Source of the DNA: Ancylobacter rudongensis
GTDB taxonomy: Bacteria > Pseudomonadota > Alphaproteobacteria > Rhizobiales > Xanthobacteraceae
Assembly (NCBI RefSeq): GCF_900100155.1
Contig: NZ_FMTP01000008.1
Span: forward strand, 62,001-126,000
Direction: 5' to 3'
Length of the DNA stretch: 64,000 bases
In this document: one piece after another, positions 38,468-45,248 of the stretch
Layout: the number at the start of each line of letters is the position of its first letter
Position numbering within the stretch: the stretch's first letter is position 1
Position numbers and translations under genes: made by a program
Notes under the pieces: model-generated
Database searches by the model: none
Told to the model about the DNA's origin: nothing
The model's input: only the letters and a program-made list of their open reading frames with translations

Positions 38468-38838
38468 CAGGGTCGTGCGCCGCCGTCGACGAACAGCCCG
38501 ACCGGACGCACCTCATAGCAGCCGCCGGGATTGGCGGCGCCGAGCTCGCGGGCGATGCCGAGCGCCTCTTCAAGGTCGGCGCAGTCAAGAATGTAGAAGC
38601 CGAGCAGCTGCTCCTTGGTCTCGGCGAACGGACCATCCAGCACCAGAGGCGGGTCCTGGTCCTTGCGCAGCGTGGTGGCGGCGGTGGTGGGCAGAAGGCG
38701 CGCCGCCGGGCCGAGCTTGCCGGCGGCCGCAAGCCGCTCATGGACGATGCCGAGCCGCGCCATCACGGCGTCGTCCTCTTCCTTGGTCCAGGCGCAGACG
38801 ACGTCTTCCTGATGATAGCAAAGCAGGGCGTAGAACAT
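38467..38838 (-). CDS. YCII/DGPF-domain protein paired with the ECF sigma factor
   Basis: 123 residues. MFYALLCYHQEDVVCAWTKEEDDAVMARLG at the N-terminus and the DGPF motif in VLDGPFAETKEQLLGFYILDCADLEEALGIA define the family, a ferredoxin-like dimer. The gene ends one base into the sigma factor start. DGPF proteins are the usual targets and neighbours of ECF42-type sigma factors; their biochemical role is not settled. Confidence 0.88.
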   Translation of the reverse strand: MFYALLCYHQEDVVCAWTKEEDDAVMARLGIVHERLAAAGKLGPAARLLPTTAATTLRKDQDPPLVLDGPFAETKEQLLGFYILDCADLEEALGIARELGAANPGGCYEVRPVGLFVDGGARP

Positions 38839-38862
38839 GGGGCACCTTTCGTGAGGCAGGGA

Positions 38863-39180
38863 TCAGCCGCCGCTGATCGCGGTGATGACGAAGACATCCG
38901 CCCCGGGGGCGAGCGGGGTGGTGAGACGGGCGCGGCGCCCTCCGACGAAGACGTTGATATGGCGCCTTATCGCTGGCGTCTCGTCGCAGATGCGCTCGCG
39001 CATGCCGGGCCAGAGCGCGTCGAGCCCGTCGACCATCTCGGCGACGCTGGCAGCTTCCAGCGGCACGAGCCGGTCGGCGCCGGGAAACAGCACCACGAGA
39101 TGCGGCGGCAGGTGCACGAGCACGGGGGCGGGCGCCGCCTCCGAAGCCGTCCCCGGCCCTTGCGCGCCCATCGCCTTCAC
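38863..39180 (-). CDS. MoaD/ThiS-like ubiquitin-fold protein
   Basis: 105 residues. A beta-grasp pattern (VLVHLPPHLVVLFPGADRLVPLEAASVAEMVDGLDALWPG ... INVFVGGRRARLTTPLAPGADVFVITAISGG) ends in Gly-Gly, the sulfur-carrier tail of MoaD/ThiS proteins. GTG 39180 overlaps the stop of the BNR-repeat gene, so the two are co-translated. No MoaE, ThiG or E1-like enzyme is nearby, so the partner is probably the BNR protein's pathway rather than molybdopterin or thiamine synthesis. Confidence 0.82.
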   Translation of the reverse strand: MKAMGAQGPGTASEAAPAPVLVHLPPHLVVLFPGADRLVPLEAASVAEMVDGLDALWPGMRERICDETPAIRRHINVFVGGRRARLTTPLAPGADVFVITAISGG

Positions 39181-40262
39181 CGCTCCAGCACCAGCGTTTC
39201 GACCGAGGTGATGGTCGGCAGATGCGGGGCGAGACAGTCCCAGGTCGCGCCCTCGTCATTGCTGGCATAGAGCCCGCCGGCATTGCTGCCGAAATACACC
39301 CCGGCCGGCTCCAGCGTGTCGGTCGCCATTGCCTGGCGCAGCGCGTTGAAATAGGCGCCGCCCTGCGGCAGGCCGGTACGCTGCGCCTGCCAGCTGGCGC
39401 CGGCATCGCCCGTGCGCCACACGGCGGCGTTGCCCTCCGGCATGAACCGCCCCTTGATGTCGCCGTTCAGCGGGATGAGATAGAGCCCATCCGGGTCGCG
39501 CGGATGCACCGCCGCCGGGAAGCCGAAGGAGGAGGGCAGGCCTTTCTCGATGCTCTCCCAGCTGCGGCCGCCATCGTCGGAGCGGTACATGCCGCAATGG
39601 TTCTGCTGGTACAGCCGCCCGCGCCCGCCCGGCGCCATGACGAGGCAGTGCACGCACTGGCCGAATTCGGGATAGTTCTGCCCCTCCGGCATGAAGTCGG
39701 CGCGGGTGCCCCGGTTGCGGGCCTCCCAGGTGAGCCCGCCATCCTCGCTGGCGAACACGCCGGCGGCTGAGATGCCGACCCAGATCTTCTTCGGATCGGC
39801 GGGGTCCAGCACCAGCGAGTGCAGGATCAGACCGGCACCACCGGGGCTCCATTCCGGCCGGCTCGGGTGCTTCTGAAGGCCGTCGAGATGCGTCCAGCTC
39901 TCCCCGCCATCGGTGCTGCGGAAGAGGCCCGCCGGCTCGACCCCGGCATAGAGCGTGCCGTCGCCAGCTACCGCCAGGCTCCAGACGGACTTCACCGGGT
40001 CCTGCCCGGCCTCATAAGCGAGGCCCTGGCTCGAATGGGTCCAGCTGGCGCCGAGATCGGTCGATTTCCACACCGCCGGGCCGAACCATTCATTGCCGCC
40101 GCCGGCATAGAGCGTGCCGCTGGCGGGATCGGCGACCACATGATTGGTCGGCCAGGTCTCGCAGAACGGGCCGCGCAGCTGCCAGGAGCGCCGCGCCGCG
40201 TCGCTCTCCAGCACAAAGGCGCCCTTGCGGGTGCCGACAAGGACAAAAACCTGCCGTGCCAT
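39177..40262 (-). CDS. BNR/Asp-box repeat beta-propeller protein
   Basis: 361 residues made of repeated Asp-box motifs such as STDLGASWTH, STDGGESWTHL, SEDGGLTWEA, SDDGGRSWESI, TGDAGASWQAQ and SNDEGATWDCL, as in sialidase- and photosystem-assembly-like propellers. It has no signal peptide (MARQVFVLVGTRKGAFVLE). No sialidase catalytic set is seen, so an enzymatic function is not claimed. It is coupled to the MoaD-like gene by a GTGA overlap. Confidence 0.85.
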   Translation of the reverse strand: MARQVFVLVGTRKGAFVLESDAARRSWQLRGPFCETWPTNHVVADPASGTLYAGGGNEWFGPAVWKSTDLGASWTHSSQGLAYEAGQDPVKSVWSLAVAGDGTLYAGVEPAGLFRSTDGGESWTHLDGLQKHPSRPEWSPGGAGLILHSLVLDPADPKKIWVGISAAGVFASEDGGLTWEARNRGTRADFMPEGQNYPEFGQCVHCLVMAPGGRGRLYQQNHCGMYRSDDGGRSWESIEKGLPSSFGFPAAVHPRDPDGLYLIPLNGDIKGRFMPEGNAAVWRTGDAGASWQAQRTGLPQGGAYFNALRQAMATDTLEPAGVYFGSNAGGLYASNDEGATWDCLAPHLPTITSVETLVLER

Positions 40263-40274
40263 TGCCCCCTCCCC

Positions 40275-40691
40275 TCAACTCGCCACGACCACGACCAGCC
40301 AGGACACACCGAAACGGTCGACCAGCGAGCCGAAGGCGGGGGCGAAGAAGGTGGGGCCGAGCGGCATAGTCACCTGCCCGCCCTCCACCAGGGCGGCGAA
40401 CCGCGTCTCGGCCTCTTCCTTTGTCGCGACCGACAGCGCCAGCGAGACGCCGGCAAAGCCCGCCGCGTCCGACTGGCAGCCATCGGAGGCCATCAGCTCG
40501 GCCTCGCCGACGCGGAAGCTGGCATGCATCACCTTGTCGTCCCAGCCCTCCGGTATCATGCCCGGCGGCGGCGGCTCGGGCGCCTCGCCAAAGCGCATCA
40601 GCGCCGTCACCTGCGCCCCGATCGCCTGGGTGTAGAACGCCAGCGCCTCCTCGGTGCGCCCGTTGAACATCAGATAGGCCTGCACGTTCAT
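40275..40691 (-). CDS. VOC-family protein (PhnB/3-demethylubiquinone methyltransferase-like)
   Basis: 138 residues. MNVQAYLMFNGRTEEALAFYTQAIGAQV and the C-terminal LGPTFFAPAFGSLVDRFGVSWLVVV are typical of PhnB-like glyoxalase-fold proteins found with ECF sigma factors. ATG 40691 is chosen because homology starts there; longer frames run through the divergent promoter region. It probably belongs to the same stress unit as the genes to its left. Confidence 0.88.
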   Translation of the reverse strand: MNVQAYLMFNGRTEEALAFYTQAIGAQVTALMRFGEAPEPPPPGMIPEGWDDKVMHASFRVGEAELMASDGCQSDAAGFAGVSLALSVATKEEAETRFAALVEGGQVTMPLGPTFFAPAFGSLVDRFGVSWLVVVVAS

Positions 40692-40845
40692 TGCGGTTCT
40701 CCCTCTGGCCCGCCTCGACGAACCAAGGACGAAGGGCGGGGCGCGGAACCGACAGCGCCACGGAAAAAAGATGCGGGGCGTGTCGGGGCCGGTGAAGGCC
40801 GTTCGTCCTTCGGGCACGATCCACCCATCAGGAGGCTCACCCGCC

Positions 40846-41289
40846 ATGCCCAGCACGATACGCCTGCACCGCGTCCTCGCAACCAGCCCGGACAAGCTCT
40901 ACCGCGCCTTCACGGAGGCGGACGCGTTGGCGAAATGGATTCCGCCGAACGGCTTCACCTGCACCGTGCATCATCTCGACGCCCGCGTCGGCGGCTCCTT
41001 CCGCATGGCGTTCCGCAACTTTACCACCGGCGCCAGCCATGCCTTCGGCGGCACCTATCAGGAGCTGAGCCCCGGCCGCAGCCTGCGCTATACCGACCGC
41101 TTCGACGACCCCGCGCTTCCCGGCGAGATGCAGGTGAGCGTGAGCTTGCGCGAGGTGTCGGTTGGCACCGAGCTGGAGGTCGTGCAGGCGGGCATCCCCG
41201 ACGCCATCCCGCCCCAGGCCTGCACTCTCGGCTGGCAGCAGTCGCTGGAAAACCTCGCGCGGCTGGTCGAGCCGGAAATCCCCGGTTAG
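40846..41289 (+). CDS. SRPBCC-family protein (AHSA1-like)
   Basis: 147 residues. It has the START/Bet v 1-like pattern of Hsp90-activator-like proteins: LHRVLATSPDKLYRAFTEADALAKWIPPNGF, VGGSFRMAFRNFTTG, and the C-terminal CTLGWQQSLENLARLVEPEIPG. It is divergent from the VOC gene. Such small lipid-cavity proteins often accompany ECF/YCII/VOC sets; the ligand is unknown. Confidence 0.85.
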   Translation: MPSTIRLHRVLATSPDKLYRAFTEADALAKWIPPNGFTCTVHHLDARVGGSFRMAFRNFTTGASHAFGGTYQELSPGRSLRYTDRFDDPALPGEMQVSVSLREVSVGTELEVVQAGIPDAIPPQACTLGWQQSLENLARLVEPEIPG

Positions 41290-41316
41290 CGACGCCGGCG
41301 GCGAGGGATCGCCGGC

Positions 41317-41955
41317 CTACCAGCGCGCCAGGCGTGGGGCGAGAACAGCGCCGGCCACCGCGAGGCCGGCAATGGCCAGGCTGTACCAGGTGGCAACAAA
41401 AAGCGGGGAATCGTCCGGGCAATGCGCGGCATAGAAGGCGCCCGCCATTCCCCCGGCCAGCAGCCCGGCCACCGCCCCGGCCAAAGCCGGGCGCGTGGGC
41501 GCGCCATGGCGCAGCACCGCCAGGAACACCACCAGCGGCGCGGCGCCGATCAGCGGTATGAAGGTGAGGCAGACCCGGGCATTGACCCCGATCAGCCGTT
41601 CCGCCCAGTCGGACGAGGGAACCGCCAGCAGTTCCAGCCCCACGGCGGCGATCAGCAGCAGCGGCCCGGTCAGCAGCCAGCCGAGCGGCGCGCGCGCCGC
41701 CTCGCCCGGCCGCACCAGCCGGCGCAGCAGGACGAACGCGCTGGCGGCCAAGGCGAGCGTCACCACGAATTTGAACACGAAGCGCGCCGTCTCCAGCGAG
41801 GCCAGCGCATCGGGGCGCGGACCGAGGGCGAGCGCGAACACCGCACCCGCCAGCACAAGCGCGAGCCCCATCGCCACGCGCCAGGCGGTGCCCAGCGGCA
41901 GTGCCTGGCGGCGTGTATCGGCGGCCATCGCCCGGATGAGGTCTTGCGTGTTCAT
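41317..41955 (-). CDS. nrsF: NrsF-type anti-sigma factor (DUF1109)
   Basis: About 212 residues with six predicted membrane helices after a short cytosolic N-terminus (NTQDLIRAMAADTRRQALPLG). Cysteines sit in NARVCLTFIPLIGAAPL and AAHCPDDSPLF, which matches NrsF proteins, where a periplasmic Cys pair is proposed to sense metals or oxidative damage. It overlaps the end of the sigma factor gene by a few bases, as in the SigF-NrsF pair. Confidence 0.9.
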   Translation of the reverse strand: MNTQDLIRAMAADTRRQALPLGTAWRVAMGLALVLAGAVFALALGPRPDALASLETARFVFKFVVTLALAASAFVLLRRLVRPGEAARAPLGWLLTGPLLLIAAVGLELLAVPSSDWAERLIGVNARVCLTFIPLIGAAPLVVFLAVLRHGAPTRPALAGAVAGLLAGGMAGAFYAAHCPDDSPLFVATWYSLAIAGLAVAGAVLAPRLARW

Positions 41956-41956
41956 G

Positions 41957-42493
41957 TCACTCGCGTCCAAATCGCCGCGCGATCGCGGCCAGTCCCCGGT
42001 GCAGCGCCACCCGCACCGCCGTCTCCGTCATCTCGAATTTCCGCGCGGTCTCCTCGACAGAGCGGCCGTCGACCGAAATCGCCGCCACCACCGAGCGTTG
42101 CGTGGGGGCGAGGCCCTCCAGTGCCCGGCCGATGTCGCGCTCGCTCACGGTCTCGACCTCGGGCTGGGCAAAGGTCTCGGCAATGTCGTCGACGTCGATT
42201 TCCACCCGCCGGCCGCGCCGGCGGAAGGCGTCGATCAGCTTGAAGCGCGCAATGGCATAGACCCAGGGCAGCACGGGCGCCTCGGGCAGCCATGTATGGC
42301 GCTTCAGATGGATCGCCAGCAGCACCTCCTGCACCACATCTTCCGCATCGACCCCGCCATGGGTGATCTTGCCGCGCGCATAGGCACGGACAAGGCCCGC
42401 AACACGGTCGAGAAACGCTGAATAGCAGCGCTCATCGCCCGCAATGGCGGCGCGGAGCAGATCGGCAAGTTCGCGCTCGTTCTTGCCGGTCAA
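41957..42493 (-). CDS. sigF: SigF-like ECF sigma factor
   Basis: 178 residues with only regions 2 and 4: VDAEDVVQEVLLAIHLKRHTW, LPWVYAIARFKLIDAFRRRGRR and LAPTQRSVVAAISVDGRSVEETARKFEMTETAVRVALHRGLAAI. The start is TTG 42493 with AAGGAG upstream. With NrsF directly downstream and a DUF2282-DUF692-DUF2063-DoxX operon divergent, this corresponds to the Caulobacter SigF system that answers heavy metal and oxidative stress. Confidence 0.9.
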   Translation of the reverse strand: MTGKNERELADLLRAAIAGDERCYSAFLDRVAGLVRAYARGKITHGGVDAEDVVQEVLLAIHLKRHTWLPEAPVLPWVYAIARFKLIDAFRRRGRRVEIDVDDIAETFAQPEVETVSERDIGRALEGLAPTQRSVVAAISVDGRSVEETARKFEMTETAVRVALHRGLAAIARRFGRE

Positions 42494-42506
42494 CGCCGGT
42501 CTCTCC

Positions 42507-42534
42507 TTTTCGCGCGCCCGGGCCGCCTTGTTAC
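42507..42534 (-). promoter_or_regulatory. Candidate SigF-type promoter of sigF-nrsF
   Basis: On the minus strand GTAACA and CGAAAA are exactly 16 bases apart, the same element and spacing as the bufA promoter. The -10 part overlaps the ribosome site of sigF, so transcription from here would start only a few bases before the TTG codon; autoregulation through it is therefore less certain. Confidence 0.6.
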
Positions 42535-42599
42535 GGGAGGGCGGAAATAATCTCCAACCGCTACGCCTACCTCATCACGAATTCGTGTCGAAGAGGAGC

Positions 42600-42627
42600 G
42601 TAACACCGGCGCCCCTTGTCTCGAATG
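42600..42627 (+). promoter_or_regulatory. SigF-type promoter of the bufferin operon
   Basis: GTAACA at 42600-42605 and CGAATG at 42622-42627 are separated by 16 bases. This fits my recollection of the GTAACC-N16-CGAA type motif of SigF-regulated genes and repeats in the divergent unit. It leaves a leader of about 45 bases before bufA. Confidence 0.8.
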
Positions 42628-42679
42628 GACCGATGCAGGGTCAAGCACGGCCCGCCGCACCGTTCAACAGGAGACGACC

Positions 42680-42967
42680 ATGAACCGCCCGACCCTCGCT
42701 CTCGCCCTTGCCGGCTCGCTCGCCACCGCCCTTGCCGGCGCCGCCTTCGCCGCCCCGCTGTCGCCGGAAAAGATGGTCGGCAACGAGAAGTGCTACGGCG
42801 TCGCCCTGAAGGGCCAGAATGACTGCGCCGCGGGCGCCGGCACCACCTGCGCCGGCACCTCGACCATGGACTACCAGGGCAATGCCTGGAAGGCGGTTCC
42901 CAAGGGCACCTGCGTGACCATGAAGGGCGGCATGCATATGGGCTCGCTGACCCCGATCAAGAGCTGA
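42680..42967 (+). CDS. bufA1: DUF2282 precursor peptide, bufferin-1 type
   Basis: 95 residues with a signal peptide ([24 protein letters not shown], cleavage near 24) and a mature part of about 70 residues with four cysteines (Cys38, 49, 57 and 78) in the pattern [19 protein letters not shown]...CAGTST...GTCVTM. In bufferins, central cysteines are turned into thiooxazoles by the MNIO maturase, and the peptide binds copper or other metals in the periplasm. AGGAGACGACC precedes the ATG. It is the target gene of the SigF-type promoter. Confidence 0.93.
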   Translation: MNRPTLALALAGSLATALAGAAFAAPLSPEKMVGNEKCYGVALKGQNDCAAGAGTTCAGTSTMDYQGNAWKAVPKGTCVTMKGGMHMGSLTPIKS

Positions 42968-42976
42968 GCCGACCCG

Positions 42977-42999
42977 GGAGGCCCGCGCCGCGGGCCTCC
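42977..42999 (+). terminator. Attenuating hairpin between bufA1 and bufB1
   Basis: GGAGGCCCGC and GCGGGCCTCC form a perfect 10-bp stem with the loop GCC, ten bases after the bufA1 stop. No T-run follows, so it should slow or partly stop transcription and protect the bufA1 3' end, giving excess precursor over maturase. Confidence 0.75.
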
Positions 43000-43041
43000 T
43001 CCTCCCGTGATCGCCCCGTCCACCAGCCGCGAGACACGACG

Positions 43042-43956
43042 ATGAACGCTGTCGCCTGCGAGGACTTTCACGCCCGCGAAGGCTATCCGACCCTCAAAGG
43101 CCTGCCCGCCCGCGCCGGGCTCGGGCTCAAGCCCGAGCACTACAGCCATGTGCTGGAGGCCCGGCCGGATGTCGGCTTCTTCGAGGTCCATGCCGAGAAC
43201 TACATGGGCGCCGGCGGACCGCCGCACCATTATCTGGAAGCGGTGGCCGGCCTCTACCCGCTCTCGCTGCACGGCGTCGGCCTCTCCATCGGCGCGGCGG
43301 GCCCGCTCGACACGGCGCATCTGCGCCGGCTGCGCGACCTGATCGACCGCTACCGGCCGCAGAGCTTTTCCGAACACCTCGCCTGGTCGACGCACGACAC
43401 CGGCTTTCTCAACGACCTGCTGCCGCTGCCCTACACGCCGGAAACGCTGGCGCGGGTGAGCCAGCATGTCGACGAGGCGCAGCAGGCGATCGGGCGGCAG
43501 CTGCTGCTGGAGAACCCGTCGACCTATCTGCTGTTCGCCGAGAGCACGATCGACGAAATCGATTTTCTGGAGGCGGTGGCCGCCCGCACCGGCTGCGGCC
43601 TGCTGCTCGACGTCAACAATGTGATGGTGTCCTGCGTCAATCACCGACTGGACCCGGCGGCCTATATCGACCGCTTCCCGGTCGAGCGCGTCGGCGAGAT
43701 TCACCTCGCCGGCTATGACGAGACCGTGGACGGTGCCGGCGACCGGCTGCTGATCGACGCCCATGGCTCGCCGGTCAAGACCGACGTCATGGCGCTGTAC
43801 GACCTCACGCTGGCCCGCACCGGGCCGGTGCCGACGCTGATCGAATGGGACAATGACGTGCCGGCCTTTCCCACGCTGCACGCCGAAGCGGTGCGCGTCG
43901 ACGCGCTGATCGCCTCGCAAGCGGCGCGGCGCAATGTGCTGAAACGGGCGGGCTGA
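43042..43956 (+). CDS. bufB1: DUF692 multinuclear iron-dependent oxidase (bufferin maturase)
   Basis: 304 residues, TIM-barrel fold. Metal-ligand segments typical of MNIO enzymes are visible: [64 protein letters not shown] and LIDAHGSPV, then LIEWDNDVP. It is expected to use two or three irons to convert precursor cysteines to 5-thiooxazoles. It precedes the DUF2063 partner by three bases. Confidence 0.93.
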   Translation: MNAVACEDFHAREGYPTLKGLPARAGLGLKPEHYSHVLEARPDVGFFEVHAENYMGAGGPPHHYLEAVAGLYPLSLHGVGLSIGAAGPLDTAHLRRLRDLIDRYRPQSFSEHLAWSTHDTGFLNDLLPLPYTPETLARVSQHVDEAQQAIGRQLLLENPSTYLLFAESTIDEIDFLEAVAARTGCGLLLDVNNVMVSCVNHRLDPAAYIDRFPVERVGEIHLAGYDETVDGAGDRLLIDAHGSPVKTDVMALYDLTLARTGPVPTLIEWDNDVPAFPTLHAEAVRVDALIASQAARRNVLKRAG

Positions 43957-43959
43957 GCC

Positions 43960-44730
43960 ATGGACTTCGCCACAGGCCAGCATGCCTTCGCGCAGGCGCT
44001 GCTTCATGCCGACGCCCCCCTGCCCGTGGGCCTGACGGGCGCAAGCGGCACCGCCGACGCCGCACGCTTCGCGGTCTATCGCAACAATGTCCATGTCGGG
44101 CTGACCCGGGCGCTGGCGCAGCGCTTCGGTGTGACGGAACAGCTGGTGGGCGCGGAGTTCTTCGCCGGCATGGCGCGGGCCTATGCGCAGGACCGCAAGC
44201 CATCCTCGCCGCTGATCATCAACTATGGCGACGATTTTCCCGATTTCATTGCCGGCTTCGGCCCGGCGCAGGCGCTGCCCTATCTCCCCGATGTCGCCCG
44301 GCTGGAGGCAGCCTGGACGCAGGCCTATCACGCGGCGGATGCGACCCCGCTCGCCCTTGCCCGGCTCGCCAGCCTCGCCCCGGAGGCACTGGCAGGGCTC
44401 GTTCTGTTTCCGCATCCTTCCGCGACGCTGCTGCGCTCGCCCCATCCGGTCGGGGCGATCTGGGCGGCGCATCAGGGCACGGAGCTCGCCGACATCGAGG
44501 CATGGCAGCCCGAGACCGTGCTGGTCGTGCGGCCGGAGATGGCGGTGAACGTCCATGTCCTGCCGGCACAGGACGGGCTGTTCGCCGCCCGGCTGTTTGC
44601 CGGCGGCACGCTCGGCGCGGCGGCGGAGGCCGCGCTCACCGAGCAACCCACCTTCGATTTCGGCGCCGCATTGGTCGGCCTTCTCAGCCTCGGCGCCTTT
44701 GCCGACATTCACCATGGGGACGTGCCATGA
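43960..44730 (+). CDS. bufC1: DUF2063 precursor-recognition partner protein
   Basis: 256 residues. The N-terminal DUF2063 domain has ARFAVYRNNVHVGLTRALAQRFGVTEQLVGAEFFAGMARAYAQ, and the C-terminal half (AWQPETVLVVRPEMAVNVHVL) is the family's second domain, similar to RiPP-recognition elements. It works with the DUF692 enzyme to present the DUF2282 peptide. It overlaps the doxX gene by ATGA. Confidence 0.92.
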   Translation: MDFATGQHAFAQALLHADAPLPVGLTGASGTADAARFAVYRNNVHVGLTRALAQRFGVTEQLVGAEFFAGMARAYAQDRKPSSPLIINYGDDFPDFIAGFGPAQALPYLPDVARLEAAWTQAYHAADATPLALARLASLAPEALAGLVLFPHPSATLLRSPHPVGAIWAAHQGTELADIEAWQPETVLVVRPEMAVNVHVLPAQDGLFAARLFAGGTLGAAAEAALTEQPTFDFGAALVGLLSLGAFADIHHGDVP

Positions 44731-45236
44731 CGATCGAGACTCGTGTCCTGCCGCAGCGCCGGCCGCTCCCGCTTCTCGCGCCCATCGCGCGGGCGGAGGG
44801 ACTGCTGGCGTCGATCCCGTCCGCTTTGCCGCTCCTGGGCCTGCGCGTCGCGCTGGCGGTGCCGTTCTTCCTGTCGGGCCTGACCAAATGGGATGGCTTC
44901 CTCACCCTGTCGGCCGGGGCGCATTTCCTGTTCGAGGAAGAGTTCCGGCTGCACCTGTTCGGCGGCAGCTATGCCTATCCCTTCCCCACCCTGATGGCGG
45001 CGGCGGCGGGAACCGGCGAGATCGTGCTGCCGCTGATGCTGCTGTTCGGCCTCGGCACCCGTTTCGCCGCGCTCGGCCTGCTGGTCATGACCGCCATCAT
45101 CCAGCTCACCATTCCCGAGGGCTGGGCGAATTTCCATCTGCCCTGGGCCGCTATGGCGTTCGCGCTGGTGGTGTTCGGCGGCGGCCCGCTCGGGGTGGAA
45201 GGGCTGTGGCGGCGGTCGTCCCCGTCACAACCTTGA
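44727..45236 (+). CDS. DoxX-family membrane protein of the bufferin operon
   Basis: 169 residues with four membrane spans: LLGLRVALAVPFFLSGLTKW, PTLMAAAAGTGEIVLPLMLLFGLG, FAALGLLVMTAIIQLTI and WAAMAFALVVFGGGPLGV. DoxX proteins commonly close bufferin operons (gigD/bufD position) and may supply redox equivalents or handle the metal-loaded product. ATG 44727 overlaps the bufC1 stop. It converges on the PKS-NRPS gene 12 bases away. Confidence 0.88.
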   Translation: MTIETRVLPQRRPLPLLAPIARAEGLLASIPSALPLLGLRVALAVPFFLSGLTKWDGFLTLSAGAHFLFEEEFRLHLFGGSYAYPFPTLMAAAAGTGEIVLPLMLLFGLGTRFAALGLLVMTAIIQLTIPEGWANFHLPWAAMAFALVVFGGGPLGVEGLWRRSSPSQP

Positions 45237-45248
45237 GATCGCCACCGG

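Noticed and set aside
42530-42627. Promoter of the EcfG general-stress type (GGAAC-N17-CGTT) for bufA1
   Set aside because: The hexamers and spacing fit GTAAC-N16-CGAA instead, shared by both divergent units and in keeping with the adjacent SigF-type sigma factor.
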